Assembly: GCA_964580575.1 (NCBI GenBank)
Contig: CAZOLJ010000013.1
Location: forward strand, 6,340 to 70,339
Direction of reading: 5' to 3'
DNA: 64,000 nt
From: CAVPDE01 sp964580575
GTDB taxonomy: Bacteria; Desulfobacterota; DSM-4660; Desulfatiglandales; HGW-15
The notes below the pieces were generated by a model. It had not been told where the DNA came from and ran no database searches. It worked only from the letters and a program-made list of their open reading frames with translations. This document shows positions 7,317 to 15,948 of the stretch, piece after piece. A program made the translations under genes and the position numbers. The first letter of the stretch is position 1. Each line of letters opens with the position of its first letter.

Positions 7317-9628
7317 TGGAGAGCCTCCAGAATATCTTTGGGTAAAACGGGAAGACGGAAGAACTCACGACCCGTTGCATCATAAAGGGCGTTGAGAATG
7401 GTCGGGGCCACAGCCACCATGGGGTGTTCCGCAACGCACCGCGCACCAAAGGGTCCCCTCTTCTCCGGGGTTTCCACAAAGATCACGGTCTGTCTTTTCG
7501 GAATGTCCTGGATTCGGGGCATTTGGTATCGGACCCAAGTGGCATTGGTGATCTTCCCTTGCTCGGAGAATTCAATTTTTTCCTTGAGGGTCTGGCCGAT
7601 CCCCATCACCACGCCACCCACGATCTGGCCCCTGATCATCTGAGGGCTGATGACCCGGCCCACGTCAAAAGAGGAAATGAATTGATCGACGATCACCTCC
7701 CCCGTCTTTTTGTCCACCCTCAACTCACACCCCTGGCACCCGAACGTCCATGTGCCGCCCGCTGTTCCCATGCCGAATTTCGGGTCCGGTTCCACATACC
7801 CGGGAATCCTGTCCCCTGCCGTCGCCTCCGCGACTTCACCCACGGTGAGCCCGTTTTCATACATGTATCCTCTGGCCAGATCCTTGACCGCAACCTTACG
7901 GTCAGGGTCTGTTTTGAGGAACACCCATTCGCCGTCATAGTCCAGATCGTCTGCGAGGACCCTCAGCACGACGGCCGCATTCTCTTTCAGCACCCGGATC
8001 GCTTTTTCCGCAGTTTTGAGGATGGCGTTGCCTCCGCGATAGGTGAACATGGAGGCCACGGTCTGCCACTCCCAGGGGGAGTGCTGGGTGTCCACTTCGC
8101 GAAAAACAGAAACACGATCCAGAGGAATGCGAAGCGCTTCTGCAGCGATCTGCCTCATGGCCTGCTGCGCGCCCTGCCCCATCTCGATGCCGCCCAGATT
8201 GACGTGGACGCTTCCATCCGAGCAAAACTTGATCTGGCAGCACGAGGACGCGTTCGGCGCCCCTTTGGGAGACTTCATCATGGACGCCACCCCGCGGCCA
8301 TAAACGTAGCGTTCATCTTCCTCGGGTTTGGGACGGGTGAAAAGCTCCTTTTCCACATTTTGGAGGCACTTGAAGAGATCCCCGTTGTGATCCCTGATGG
8401 TTTCTCCCAGCGAATTCTTTCTTCCTTCAGAGAGGAAGTTTCTCCGGCGCAGGTCGAGAGGAGAGAGGCTCAGCTTGCGGGCCATCATGTCCACAAGGCG
8501 TTCAGAGATGAAGCACCCCTCGGGGTGTCCATAACCCCGGTAGGCGCCTACCGGCGGGGTGTTGGTGTAAACCCCGAAGGAGTCCACGCGGCAGTGCTCG
8601 ATGGCATAGGGACCCACACAGTTGTGTCCCGCCACCGTGACGATGTTGGCGGCGGCATCCCCATAAGCCCCGTCTGAAAAGTAAAGCTCTGCCTGGAAAG
8701 CCGTGAAAGTTCCGTCCTTTCTCGCCCCGAGCCTGGCTCGGGCTTTCATCCCGCGGCCGAGCACCGTGCTCGTCATGACCTCTTTGCGACTGCAAATGTA
8801 ACGGACCGCAACTCCCGGCACAGCTCTTGCCACAGAGGCCACCAAGGGCTCGATCGTGACATCTGATTTCCCTCCAAAGCCTCCGCCCAGGTACAGGACG
8901 TGCACACGGACCTGCGCGTGAGGAAGCCCGAACATTTCAGCCACGGTTTGCTGAACCGCAAAGGGAGCCTGGGTGCTGGCCCAGATCTCCACTCGATCCT
9001 TCCCTTCCCAACGGCAAATGGCGCCGTGGGGCTCCAGGGCAGAGTGAGCACTCAGCGAGAATTCGAATTTCCCCTCCACGGAGACCTCCGCTTCTCTGAA
9101 TCCATCCTCAATGTCGCCTTTCCTGAGCCTGTAGTGGTGGAAGACGTTCGTCCCCGGTTCGGGGAAATAGGAACCGAGGTGGCGATACTCGCCGAGCTGC
9201 TCATGGATCAAGACTGTCTTGCTGCGAGCCGCCTCCACGGGATCCAGAAGCACCGGAAGAGGTTCATACATCACTTTGATCTTTGGAAGCGCCTTCTTTG
9301 CGTGATCAAGGGTGTCGGCGATGACCGCGGCGACCGGTTCGCCGACATGTCTCACCTTGTCCACGGCAAAAGGCCGCTGGTCGTAGAACCCGGCCGCTGA
9401 AAAGTAAAGGGGATAGTCTTTGCCTGTGACGACTCGGACCACCCCTTCGCTTCTTTCCGCTTCAGAGGTGCCTATGGACTGAATCCGGGCATGAGCAAGC
9501 TCCGGTCTGAGGATCTGGACGTGGAGCATCCTGGGCAGTTTGAGGTCGGCCACATACTGAGCTGCGCCTGTCACCTTCGCAACCCCATCCGTCCGCTCAA
9601 AGCTTTTCCCTATATAGCGAAAGGCCAT
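7313..9628 (-). CDS. xanthine-dehydrogenase-type molybdopterin-binding subunit
   Basis: 771 residues, typical of XdhA/CoxL-type large subunits. Family signatures include YLGGGFGGKSD (Moco binding), GAYRGYGHPEG, GGIEMGQGAQQAMRQIA, and near the C-terminus GPFGARCVAEHP with the catalytic Glu position conserved. It hydroxylates an N-heterocycle or aldehyde at Mo. The substrate cannot be read from sequence, but the neighbouring nucleoside/purine-type ABC importer and ureide-like genes favour a purine such as xanthine or hypoxanthine. The ribosome site gggaagagg precedes the ATG at 9628. It is a paralogue-rich family, so xanthine specificity is inferred. Confidence 0.88.
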   Translation of the reverse strand: MAFRYIGKSFERTDGVAKVTGAAQYVADLKLPRMLHVQILRPELAHARIQSIGTSEAERSEGVVRVVTGKDYPLYFSAAGFYDQRPFAVDKVRHVGEPVAAVIADTLDHAKKALPKIKVMYEPLPVLLDPVEAARSKTVLIHEQLGEYRHLGSYFPEPGTNVFHHYRLRKGDIEDGFREAEVSVEGKFEFSLSAHSALEPHGAICRWEGKDRVEIWASTQAPFAVQQTVAEMFGLPHAQVRVHVLYLGGGFGGKSDVTIEPLVASVARAVPGVAVRYICSRKEVMTSTVLGRGMKARARLGARKDGTFTAFQAELYFSDGAYGDAAANIVTVAGHNCVGPYAIEHCRVDSFGVYTNTPPVGAYRGYGHPEGCFISERLVDMMARKLSLSPLDLRRRNFLSEGRKNSLGETIRDHNGDLFKCLQNVEKELFTRPKPEEDERYVYGRGVASMMKSPKGAPNASSCCQIKFCSDGSVHVNLGGIEMGQGAQQAMRQIAAEALRIPLDRVSVFREVDTQHSPWEWQTVASMFTYRGGNAILKTAEKAIRVLKENAAVVLRVLADDLDYDGEWVFLKTDPDRKVAVKDLARGYMYENGLTVGEVAEATAGDRIPGYVEPDPKFGMGTAGGTWTFGCQGCELRVDKKTGEVIVDQFISSFDVGRVISPQMIRGQIVGGVVMGIGQTLKEKIEFSEQGKITNATWVRYQMPRIQDIPKRQTVIFVETPEKRGPFGARCVAEHPMVAVAPTILNALYDATGREFFRLPVLPKDILEALQ

Positions 9629-9651
9629 CCCTCTTCCCTCAGTCCTTTCTT

Positions 9652-10602
9652 CTAAGATCCTTTTTCCTCTCTTCGGTATGCTTTAAGCAATCCGGCCGGC
9701 ACAGAGGCTTTTCTGGACACGCTCACCAGGGCCACGATAGTGAGAAGATAAGGGATCATGAGGAACACGTGGAAAGAGAGCTTGAACCCCAGGCCCTGAA
9801 GCCTGAGCTGAAGCCCATCCAGGCAACCGAAGATCAACGCGCCCAGCGTTCCCTTTACGGGATCCCAGTTTCCGAAAATCACCATGGCGATGGCCACCCA
9901 CCCCCTTCCCCCGATCACGTCGATGAGAAACATGTTCTGATGGGCCAGGGTGAGGAAAGCCCCGCCCACGCCCATGAGCGCCCCGCCGGCCACGAGGCAG
10001 AGCGTGCGGGTCAAGGCGACGTTGACGCCAACCGTATCCGCCACAATGGGGTTTTCACCCACCGTTCGGATCTTGAGCCCCACATTGGTCTTGTAGAGCA
10101 GAATGGAAAGGGCCGGGACCAGGAGCCAGGCGATATAGGTGAGGCTGTACTGTTTGAACAGCCCCGGCCCGATGACCGGGATCTCCGACAGCCAGGGAAT
10201 GGCGATCTGCTGGAAGGGCTTGACCGTCGGAGGAACCGTGGGAGACCCGAAATGAAGCCGGTAGATGAACATGGCGAGCCCTGCGGCAAACAAGGTGATC
10301 CCGAGCCCCGAGACATGCTGGCTCAACCCCAGGTGAACCGAAAGAAACGCCATGAGCATCCCAAGCGCCATGCCCACAAGCGCCGCCATAAACACGCCGA
10401 ACCAGAGCGAACCCGTGGAGATGGAGACCAGGAACCCCGTCATGGCGCCCATGAGCATGATCCCCTCAATGCCCAGATTGAGCACGCCGGAGCGTTCGAC
10501 AAGAATCTCGCCCAGAGTGGCAAAGATGATGGGGGTTGCCATTCTCATCATGGCTCCGATCAGTCCTGAGATAAAGGCCGTTTCGAGAATCTGGTCAATC
10601 AT
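9652..10602 (-). CDS. ABC transporter permease, nucleoside/purine (BMP-linked) type
   Basis: 316 residues with about eight to ten hydrophobic helices. The ATLGEILVERSGVLNLGIEG segment near the N-terminus is typical of BPD_transp_2 permeases of the YufQ/RnsD kind. It starts with an ATGA overlap on the upstream permease gene. With that permease, the duplicated ATPase and the BMP-type binding protein it forms a nucleoside-, purine- or related base importer. Being followed by the molybdohydroxylase genes, it probably supplies that enzyme's substrate. Confidence 0.9.
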   Translation of the reverse strand: MIDQILETAFISGLIGAMMRMATPIIFATLGEILVERSGVLNLGIEGIMLMGAMTGFLVSISTGSLWFGVFMAALVGMALGMLMAFLSVHLGLSQHVSGLGITLFAAGLAMFIYRLHFGSPTVPPTVKPFQQIAIPWLSEIPVIGPGLFKQYSLTYIAWLLVPALSILLYKTNVGLKIRTVGENPIVADTVGVNVALTRTLCLVAGGALMGVGGAFLTLAHQNMFLIDVIGGRGWVAIAMVIFGNWDPVKGTLGALIFGCLDGLQLRLQGLGFKLSFHVFLMIPYLLTIVALVSVSRKASVPAGLLKAYRREEKGS

Positions 10603-11657
10603 TTCCGCACCACCCTCACCCGGTACTCTGTGAAAAGAAGAAAAATGAGCATGATCATGAGAGCCATGCCCTGGATCACCTCCGCAATGTAAACGGGCAC
10701 GCCGGTCATGCGGCTCATGGTTTGCGCGCCCACAATGATGATGCTGAAAAACAAGGAAGAGAAGAGCACGCCCACGGGGTGCAGGTTGCCCAGCATGGCA
10801 ATGACAATACCTGAATACCCGTATCCCGGCGAGAGGTCCATGATCAGGCGATACTGGAGAGCGCAGAGTTCCCCCACGCCCGCAAGGCCGGCCAGCCCGC
10901 CGGAGATCAAGGCCGTCCAGAGAATCACCGCATTCGTGCGGATGCCGCCGAACCGGGCGGCTCGGAGGTTAATCCCCACCGCCTTGTTCTGGTATCCGAA
11001 GGTGGTCTTGTTGTTGATGAACCAGATCACCAGCACCGCGAGCAGCGCGATGAGAATCCCCAGGTGGAATCGGGAACGAGGCATGAGAATGGGGTACTTG
11101 GCAGCTGCGATGATTTCCGAAGATCTGGGCCAACTGGAGCCGGGCTGCTGCAGAGGACCGAAAAGAAGAGCCCCCATGATGTGAATCATGACGTAGTTCA
11201 ACAGGAGGCTGGAGACCACATCATCCACTTTCAGCTTGGTCTTGAGAATGGCCGGGATGAACGCCCAGAGCCCGCCTGCAAGGAATCCGGCCACGATGAC
11301 GGTGGGCAGGACCAAGAAGGGGGGAAGGCTCTTGAGGGAGATCCCGAGCGCCGTGGCCGTGAGCGCTCCTGCGAGGAGTTGGCCTTCGGCGCCGATGTTC
11401 CAGAACTTGGCTCTGAACGCAAAGGCAACGGCAAGCCCCGTGAGGAGCAGCGGGCTCGCTTTGACGAAGGTTTCCAGCAGATTGAAGCGCGTGCCCAAGG
11501 CTCCGTAAAACAAATAGAAGTAGGACTTCCAGAGTTCACCGCCTGCAATGAGAATGGGGATGGCGGAGAGGATGAGGGTCGCCAGCACTGCGGCAATGGG
11601 AATGACGATCCTGGCCCACCCGGGAAGAGGCTCCCGCTTGACGATTCTGAGCCTCAT
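10599..11657 (-). CDS. ABC transporter permease, nucleoside/purine (BMP-linked) type
   Basis: 352 residues from the ATG at 11657, which overlaps the ATPase stop as ATGA and has a gggtgag ribosome site; this is preferred to a start 24 bases upstream inside the ATPase gene. About nine hydrophobic segments. FRAKFWNIGAEGQLLAGAL is the conserved cytoplasmic loop of YufP/RnsC-type permeases that meets the ATPase. It pairs with the 9652 permease to form the membrane channel. Confidence 0.9.
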   Translation of the reverse strand: MRLRIVKREPLPGWARIVIPIAAVLATLILSAIPILIAGGELWKSYFYLFYGALGTRFNLLETFVKASPLLLTGLAVAFAFRAKFWNIGAEGQLLAGALTATALGISLKSLPPFLVLPTVIVAGFLAGGLWAFIPAILKTKLKVDDVVSSLLLNYVMIHIMGALLFGPLQQPGSSWPRSSEIIAAAKYPILMPRSRFHLGILIALLAVLVIWFINNKTTFGYQNKAVGINLRAARFGGIRTNAVILWTALISGGLAGLAGVGELCALQYRLIMDLSPGYGYSGIVIAMLGNLHPVGVLFSSLFFSIIIVGAQTMSRMTGVPVYIAEVIQGMALMIMLIFLLFTEYRVRVVRK

Positions 11658-13174
11658 TCTTTTCTCACCCCGCTCATCCAAAGGCCGATCTGCTCTCTCG
11701 ACGCCTCTTCCACCAGAGTCTCTCCCATCACCTCCCCTTCAAAGAGCACGGCAATCCGGTCACTCAGAGCGAATATTTCATCCAAGTCTTCCGAGATCAG
11801 CAGCACAGCCGCACCGCGCTCCCTTTCCTCCAGGATTCTTTGGTGGACGTACTCCGTGGCTCCTACGTCGAGGCCGCGAGTGGGCTGGCTGGCGATCAGG
11901 ACGGCGGGTTTGCCCGCCAGTTCTCTGGCCAGCATCACCTTTTGCAGGTTCCCTCCGCTGAGGCTCTTGGCCTCGGCATGCGGGCCAGCGGTTTTAATGC
12001 CATAGGCCCTGATCAGGTTTTCGCTGAAACGCTGGATGTTCTTGAAGTCCAGCAGCCCTCTTCGCTGGAACTCCGGAGAGGCGTGATTTTCCAGGATCAG
12101 GTTCTCTTCCACCGTGAGATCCAGGAGGAGGCCGGTCTCGATCCTGTCCTCGGGGATTCTCCCCATTCCAAGGCGGATGGCGGACACCGGGCTTCCCAGC
12201 CGGAGGAGATCTCCCTTGACCCTTACCGTGCCCTTGGAGGCTTCCCGGATTCCGAAAAGAATCTCGGCTAGTTCTCTCTGGCCGTTTCCTGAAACTCCGG
12301 CAAGTCCCAGCACCTCATTTCTGCGCACCACGAGGCCGAGGGCTCTCAAGGCCGGTAACCTCTTGTCATTCAGGGCATGGAGATTTTCGATCTCGAGGAC
12401 AGGCTCTCCCGGCTGCATTGTCTTTTTCTCTAGTTTTTCGAGCAGCTCCCGGCCCACCATGAGATTGGCGAGTTCCCTGAGAGTCGTCTCTTTTGTCTTT
12501 TTTTCCGCCACCACCTCGCCGGCTCTGAGCACGATGATCCGGTCGGAAATGCTCATCACCTCGTGGAGCTTGTGAGAGATGAACACAACGGATCGTCCTT
12601 CCTGCACGAGAGACTTGAGAGTCTTGAAAAGATCCTCTGTCTCTCCCGGTGAGAGAACGGCCGTGGGTTCGTCCATGATGAGGATGTCCACGTCCCGGTA
12701 AAGGGCCTTCAGAATCTCGACCTTCTGCTGTTCTCCCACGGACAAGGTCCAGATCTTCGCATCAGGATCCAGCTGCAGCCTGAAACGCTTCTGAATCTGC
12801 CGAAGCTTTTCCTTCGCGGATTTCAGGTCCAGGAAAATCCGTTTTCCCGTATCGGCTCCGATGATCACATTCTCGAGGACCGATTGAGACGAGACCAGGG
12901 CAAAGTGCTGGTGGATCATTCCCACGCCGCGGCGGATGGCATCCTTCGGACAGGTGAGGTCCACCTTGTCTCCCTTGATGAAGATGTCGCCTTCATCGCA
13001 GGAATAGTACCCGAACAGGATGTTCATCAGGGTGGTCTTCCCTGCTCCATTTTCGCCGAGGAGCGCGCAGATCTCCCCTGGATAGAGGCGAAAAGAAATC
13101 CCCTTGTTCGCGGCCACGTTGAGAAACCGCTTGGTGATGGAGAGCATTTCAACAACAGGTTGATGATCTGTCAT
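11654..13174 (-). CDS. ABC transporter ATP-binding protein with two nucleotide-binding domains
   Basis: 506 residues, the double-domain form used by sugar and nucleoside importers. The first domain has Walker A GENGAGKTT, signature LSVGEQQKVEILKAL and Walker B ILIMDEPTAVLSP. The second has a degenerate Walker A region (AGVSGNGQRELAEILFG) and the signature LSGGNLQKVMLAREL, as usual for this class. The ribosome site before the 13174 ATG is weak; a Met nine codons in is an alternative. It lies downstream of the binding-protein gene beyond a strong terminator, so the importer parts are probably made in unequal amounts. Confidence 0.9.
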   Translation of the reverse strand: MTDHQPVVEMLSITKRFLNVAANKGISFRLYPGEICALLGENGAGKTTLMNILFGYYSCDEGDIFIKGDKVDLTCPKDAIRRGVGMIHQHFALVSSQSVLENVIIGADTGKRIFLDLKSAKEKLRQIQKRFRLQLDPDAKIWTLSVGEQQKVEILKALYRDVDILIMDEPTAVLSPGETEDLFKTLKSLVQEGRSVVFISHKLHEVMSISDRIIVLRAGEVVAEKKTKETTLRELANLMVGRELLEKLEKKTMQPGEPVLEIENLHALNDKRLPALRALGLVVRRNEVLGLAGVSGNGQRELAEILFGIREASKGTVRVKGDLLRLGSPVSAIRLGMGRIPEDRIETGLLLDLTVEENLILENHASPEFQRRGLLDFKNIQRFSENLIRAYGIKTAGPHAEAKSLSGGNLQKVMLARELAGKPAVLIASQPTRGLDVGATEYVHQRILEERERGAAVLLISEDLDEIFALSDRIAVLFEGEVMGETLVEEASREQIGLWMSGVRKE

Positions 13175-13204
13175 TGTGGGGCACGTCTGTCCAAAGCAGA
13201 ATGG

Positions 13205-13387
13205 TCACCACAGAGGCACAGAGGACACGGAGGAGGGGTATTTTTTCGTCTATCGGGAGATACCGATAGACGAAAACGACCTCTTCGAGGAATTTCAGGC
13301 CCATCTTTTTGGACAGAATATTTTTGTTTGTCGGTACCTCCCGACAAACAAAAAGCTTTCTCTGTGTCCTCTGTGTCTCTGTGGTGA
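13205..13387. repeat. nested palindrome, family A (cacagaggcacagagg type)
   Basis: The outer arms tcaccacagaggcacagagg (from 13205) and its complement ending at 13387 pair over 24 bases with one mismatch. Inside are two further hairpins, cgtctatcgg/ccgatagacg and gtttgtcgg/ccgacaaac. Related blocks with a tttgtgcc core lie at about 15840-15948 and 53303-53362. Confidence 0.7.
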
Positions 13388-13397
13388 AACTGATTTC

Positions 13398-13429
13398 AAA
13401 AAAAAGAAGCCCGGCAGAAGCCGGGCTTC
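13398..13429 (-). terminator. rho-independent terminator after the BMP binding-protein gene
   Basis: On the minus strand gaagcccggc-ttct-gccgggcttc is a 10-bp GC-rich stem followed by eight T. It starts 9 bases past the 13438 stop and lies before the ABC ATPase gene. Confidence 0.9.
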
Positions 13430-13437
13430 CTCAAGCC

Positions 13438-14427
13438 TTAGTCCGAAACCGGTGGTTGTTCGTCGATGGGCACGCGGAAGGTGCCGTTCATGATCTTCTT
13501 CTCCAGATCCCTCACCTCGTTCATCACGGGCTCGGGCAGCTTCTTTTCAAAGCCATGAAACGGTGCAAGCCGGGCTCCGCCCTTGGCCATCATGGACCAC
13601 TCGCCGAGGTCCATGGGTACCCACGCTTTCTTCTTGACCATGTCAATGCAGAACTTGATGGTGGGGTACATGTCCCAAACCGGCCCGGTGATGACCACCT
13701 CCGGGGCCAGGGCGTTCTGATCGGACATGTTGCCGAAAGCCAGGATCTTTTTCTCCTTGCACGCCTCAAACACACCGAAACGCTCGGCATAGATCAGGTC
13801 CGCGCCTGCTTCAATCTGCGCGATGGCCGCTTCCTTGGCCTTCGGGGGATCGAACCAGCCGCCGATGTAGGAGATCTTCACCTTGACCTTTGGGTTGGCC
13901 TTGAGGGCTCCAGCCTTGAAGGCGTTGACCAATCGGTTGACTTCGCCGATGGGGATGGCGGCCACAACGCCCAGGACATTGGATTTGGTCATCCTGCCGG
14001 CGATCACGCCGCACAGATAGGCCGGTTCATGAATCCAGTTGTCGAACACGGAATAGTTCGGGGCTACCGGGCCGAACTCGGATCCAAAAGCGAACGCAAT
14101 TTTCGGGTAATCCTTAGCCACTCGTCTCGATGGTTCCTCGCCTGCCAGAAACGCATCCCCCACGATGAGATCGAAATTCCTTTCCGCGTACTCTCTCAGA
14201 ACCTTCTCGAAATCCGCTGCAGCCACCTTCTCTGCGAATTCGTACTCGATGTTTCCGATTTCCTTTTTTGCCTTCAGACAGGCTTGATGGATGACTCCAT
14301 CCCAAGGTTCTTCAATGGCTGTCTGGAATATGGCGGCAATCTTGAATGGTTTTGCTTTCTGCTCTGCTCCGAAAGCGAGGGAACAAGCAACGAGAACAAT
14401 CATCAGAGCCAATAGCACTTTCCTCAT
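13438..14427 (-). CDS. BMP-family ABC substrate-binding protein
   Basis: 329 residues from the ATG at 14427, chosen because aaggaggg lies 7 bases upstream. The signal sequence MRKVLLALMIVLVACSLAFG can be read as a lipobox (LVAC, Cys15) or as a plain signal peptide ending at AFGA. The mature part resembles BmpA/PnrA-like periplasmic binding proteins (FKIAAIFQTAIEEPWDG, DLIYAERFGVFEACKEKKI). These bind nucleosides, purines or related heterocycles and feed the YufOPQ-type importer encoded downstream. Ligand choice is inferred from the molybdohydroxylase and ureide-like neighbours. Confidence 0.88.
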   Translation of the reverse strand: MRKVLLALMIVLVACSLAFGAEQKAKPFKIAAIFQTAIEEPWDGVIHQACLKAKKEIGNIEYEFAEKVAAADFEKVLREYAERNFDLIVGDAFLAGEEPSRRVAKDYPKIAFAFGSEFGPVAPNYSVFDNWIHEPAYLCGVIAGRMTKSNVLGVVAAIPIGEVNRLVNAFKAGALKANPKVKVKISYIGGWFDPPKAKEAAIAQIEAGADLIYAERFGVFEACKEKKILAFGNMSDQNALAPEVVITGPVWDMYPTIKFCIDMVKKKAWVPMDLGEWSMMAKGGARLAPFHGFEKKLPEPVMNEVRDLEKKIMNGTFRVPIDEQPPVSD

Positions 14428-14513
14428 AAGAAACCCTCCTTTCCTTCTGGTTGAAACCTGGAAACTCACCCTCCAACTGCAGATCACAACTGACTATCGG
14501 GCGCAATTGGTTT

Positions 14514-15734
14514 TCACTTGGCTTTCTCCCGGAAGCCTGTCACCTCCTTTCCCTCTTTGATCACATGGCGTGGAGCTTCATGATCGGTTAACGCTTCCCA
14601 TACGCTTTCTGCGTTCAGCACCACCAGGTTCGCCCGGTTTCCCTCCTTCATCTCGAATCCCGAAACGGCCATCGTCTGCGCCGCCCTCGTGGTGATGAGA
14701 TCATAGAGAATTTCCATCTCCTCGAAGGTTGTCATCCACATCAAGTGGGATGCCAGAAACGCCACTTCGAGCATGTTGTTTCTGCCGTAGGGATAGTAAG
14801 CGTCGGCGATGTCATCCTGACCCAGGGCAACGGCAATGCCTTCATCGTAAAGTTCTCTGACCTTGGTGTGGAGCGGTCCGGTCTGAGGATCCGAAACCAT
14901 ACCGATCCGTGCTTTTTTGAGAAGCGCCGCGATCTTTCGGAAATAGGGTTCCGGGTACAGGGCAACGGCACGGGCGTGGTGGGCCGTGACCCTCCCCTGC
15001 CATCCTTCCTTGATCGTTCTGACGGCAAGCATCTCAAGGGTGCGAAGACCAGGATCCCCCGCATCGTCCATGAGCATGGAGATGTCTTTGTCATACTCCT
15101 TGGCCAACTTGAACATCCGGTCGATGTGTTCGTGCGCATCCTCATCGGTGTATTCGATCCACGGAATCCCGCCCACCACATCGGCTCCCCGTTCCAAGGC
15201 TTTTCGCAGGAAGTCCTCGGCACCAGGATCCCGCACCACGCCGTCCTGAGGGAATGCCACCACCTGGATGTCTACGGCTTCTTTGAATTCCTCTTTGGCC
15301 CTGAGCAGAGCCTTCACCCCCTCGAGCCTGGCCTTGGTGTCCGTGTCCGCAAACGCGCGGAGGTGAGTGGTTCCGTACTTGACAGCCAGTCGCAGGGCCT
15401 TCCTCACGTTCTTGATGATCCACGCTTCGTCATATTTCTCTTTGACCTTGGAGGCCAGTTCGATGGCGGTCATGGCCTTTCCCATGGCTCCGCTCTGATA
15501 GGAGACCTGAGCCTTATCCCCGATCATCGCCAGGGTGTAAACCTTGCAGAGGTGGAGGTGGGGGTTGACGAAAGACTCGGTGACCAGCTTCCCGGACGCA
15601 TCAATCACCTGGAGGGACTCCCCTTTGAGCTTCTTTCTGATGCGGGAGATGCGTCCTTCTTTGATCCCGATATCCAGGAGATCATTTCCTGAAAACCGGG
15701 TCCTTGCATTACGGATCACAAGATCAAAAGCCAT
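14514..15734 (-). CDS. cytosine-deaminase-like amidohydrolase with altered metal site
   Basis: About 406 residues from the ATG at 15734; a TTG 15 bases upstream is possible. It aligns by eye with CodA: PHLHLCK for the HxH motif, TAHHARAV for the next His, and ALGQDDIADAYYPYGRNNML for the segment around the metal-binding Asp. The CodA segment HCDE, which supplies a metal His and the catalytic Glu, reads LMDD here (SMLMDDAGDP), so that His and Glu appear replaced. It probably hydrolyses or deaminates a purine/pyrimidine-like ring, but the site change means cytosine deaminase activity should not be assumed. Confidence 0.8.
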   Translation of the reverse strand: MAFDLVIRNARTRFSGNDLLDIGIKEGRISRIRKKLKGESLQVIDASGKLVTESFVNPHLHLCKVYTLAMIGDKAQVSYQSGAMGKAMTAIELASKVKEKYDEAWIIKNVRKALRLAVKYGTTHLRAFADTDTKARLEGVKALLRAKEEFKEAVDIQVVAFPQDGVVRDPGAEDFLRKALERGADVVGGIPWIEYTDEDAHEHIDRMFKLAKEYDKDISMLMDDAGDPGLRTLEMLAVRTIKEGWQGRVTAHHARAVALYPEPYFRKIAALLKKARIGMVSDPQTGPLHTKVRELYDEGIAVALGQDDIADAYYPYGRNNMLEVAFLASHLMWMTTFEEMEILYDLITTRAAQTMAVSGFEMKEGNRANLVVLNAESVWEALTDHEAPRHVIKEGKEVTGFREKAK

Positions 15735-15839
15735 GGTCTCTTCTCTCAAATGCGCGCTCCACGATCGCGCCCTTTCATAGCACCGAGCCTTGTCTTTGTC
15801 AAAACCTGAGTTAACTGCTGTCGGCCGAAACGGACAGCT

Positions 15840-15948
15840 TGACGGACAAAGGGACAGAGGGGCAAAGGCACAAAGCAGACAAAGCCTTCTTCCCTATTCC
15901 TTTGTCCCTCTGTGCCTTTGTGCCTTTGTGCCTTTCCTCCGCGCTTCT
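15840..15948. repeat. interspersed repeat, family A (tttgtgcc / ggcacaaa)
   Basis: Units such as ggcaaaggcacaaag face ctttgtccctctgtgcc and tandem tttgtgcct units. The repeat runs into the 3' end of the cyclase-family gene and supplies its last codons and stop. Confidence 0.65.
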
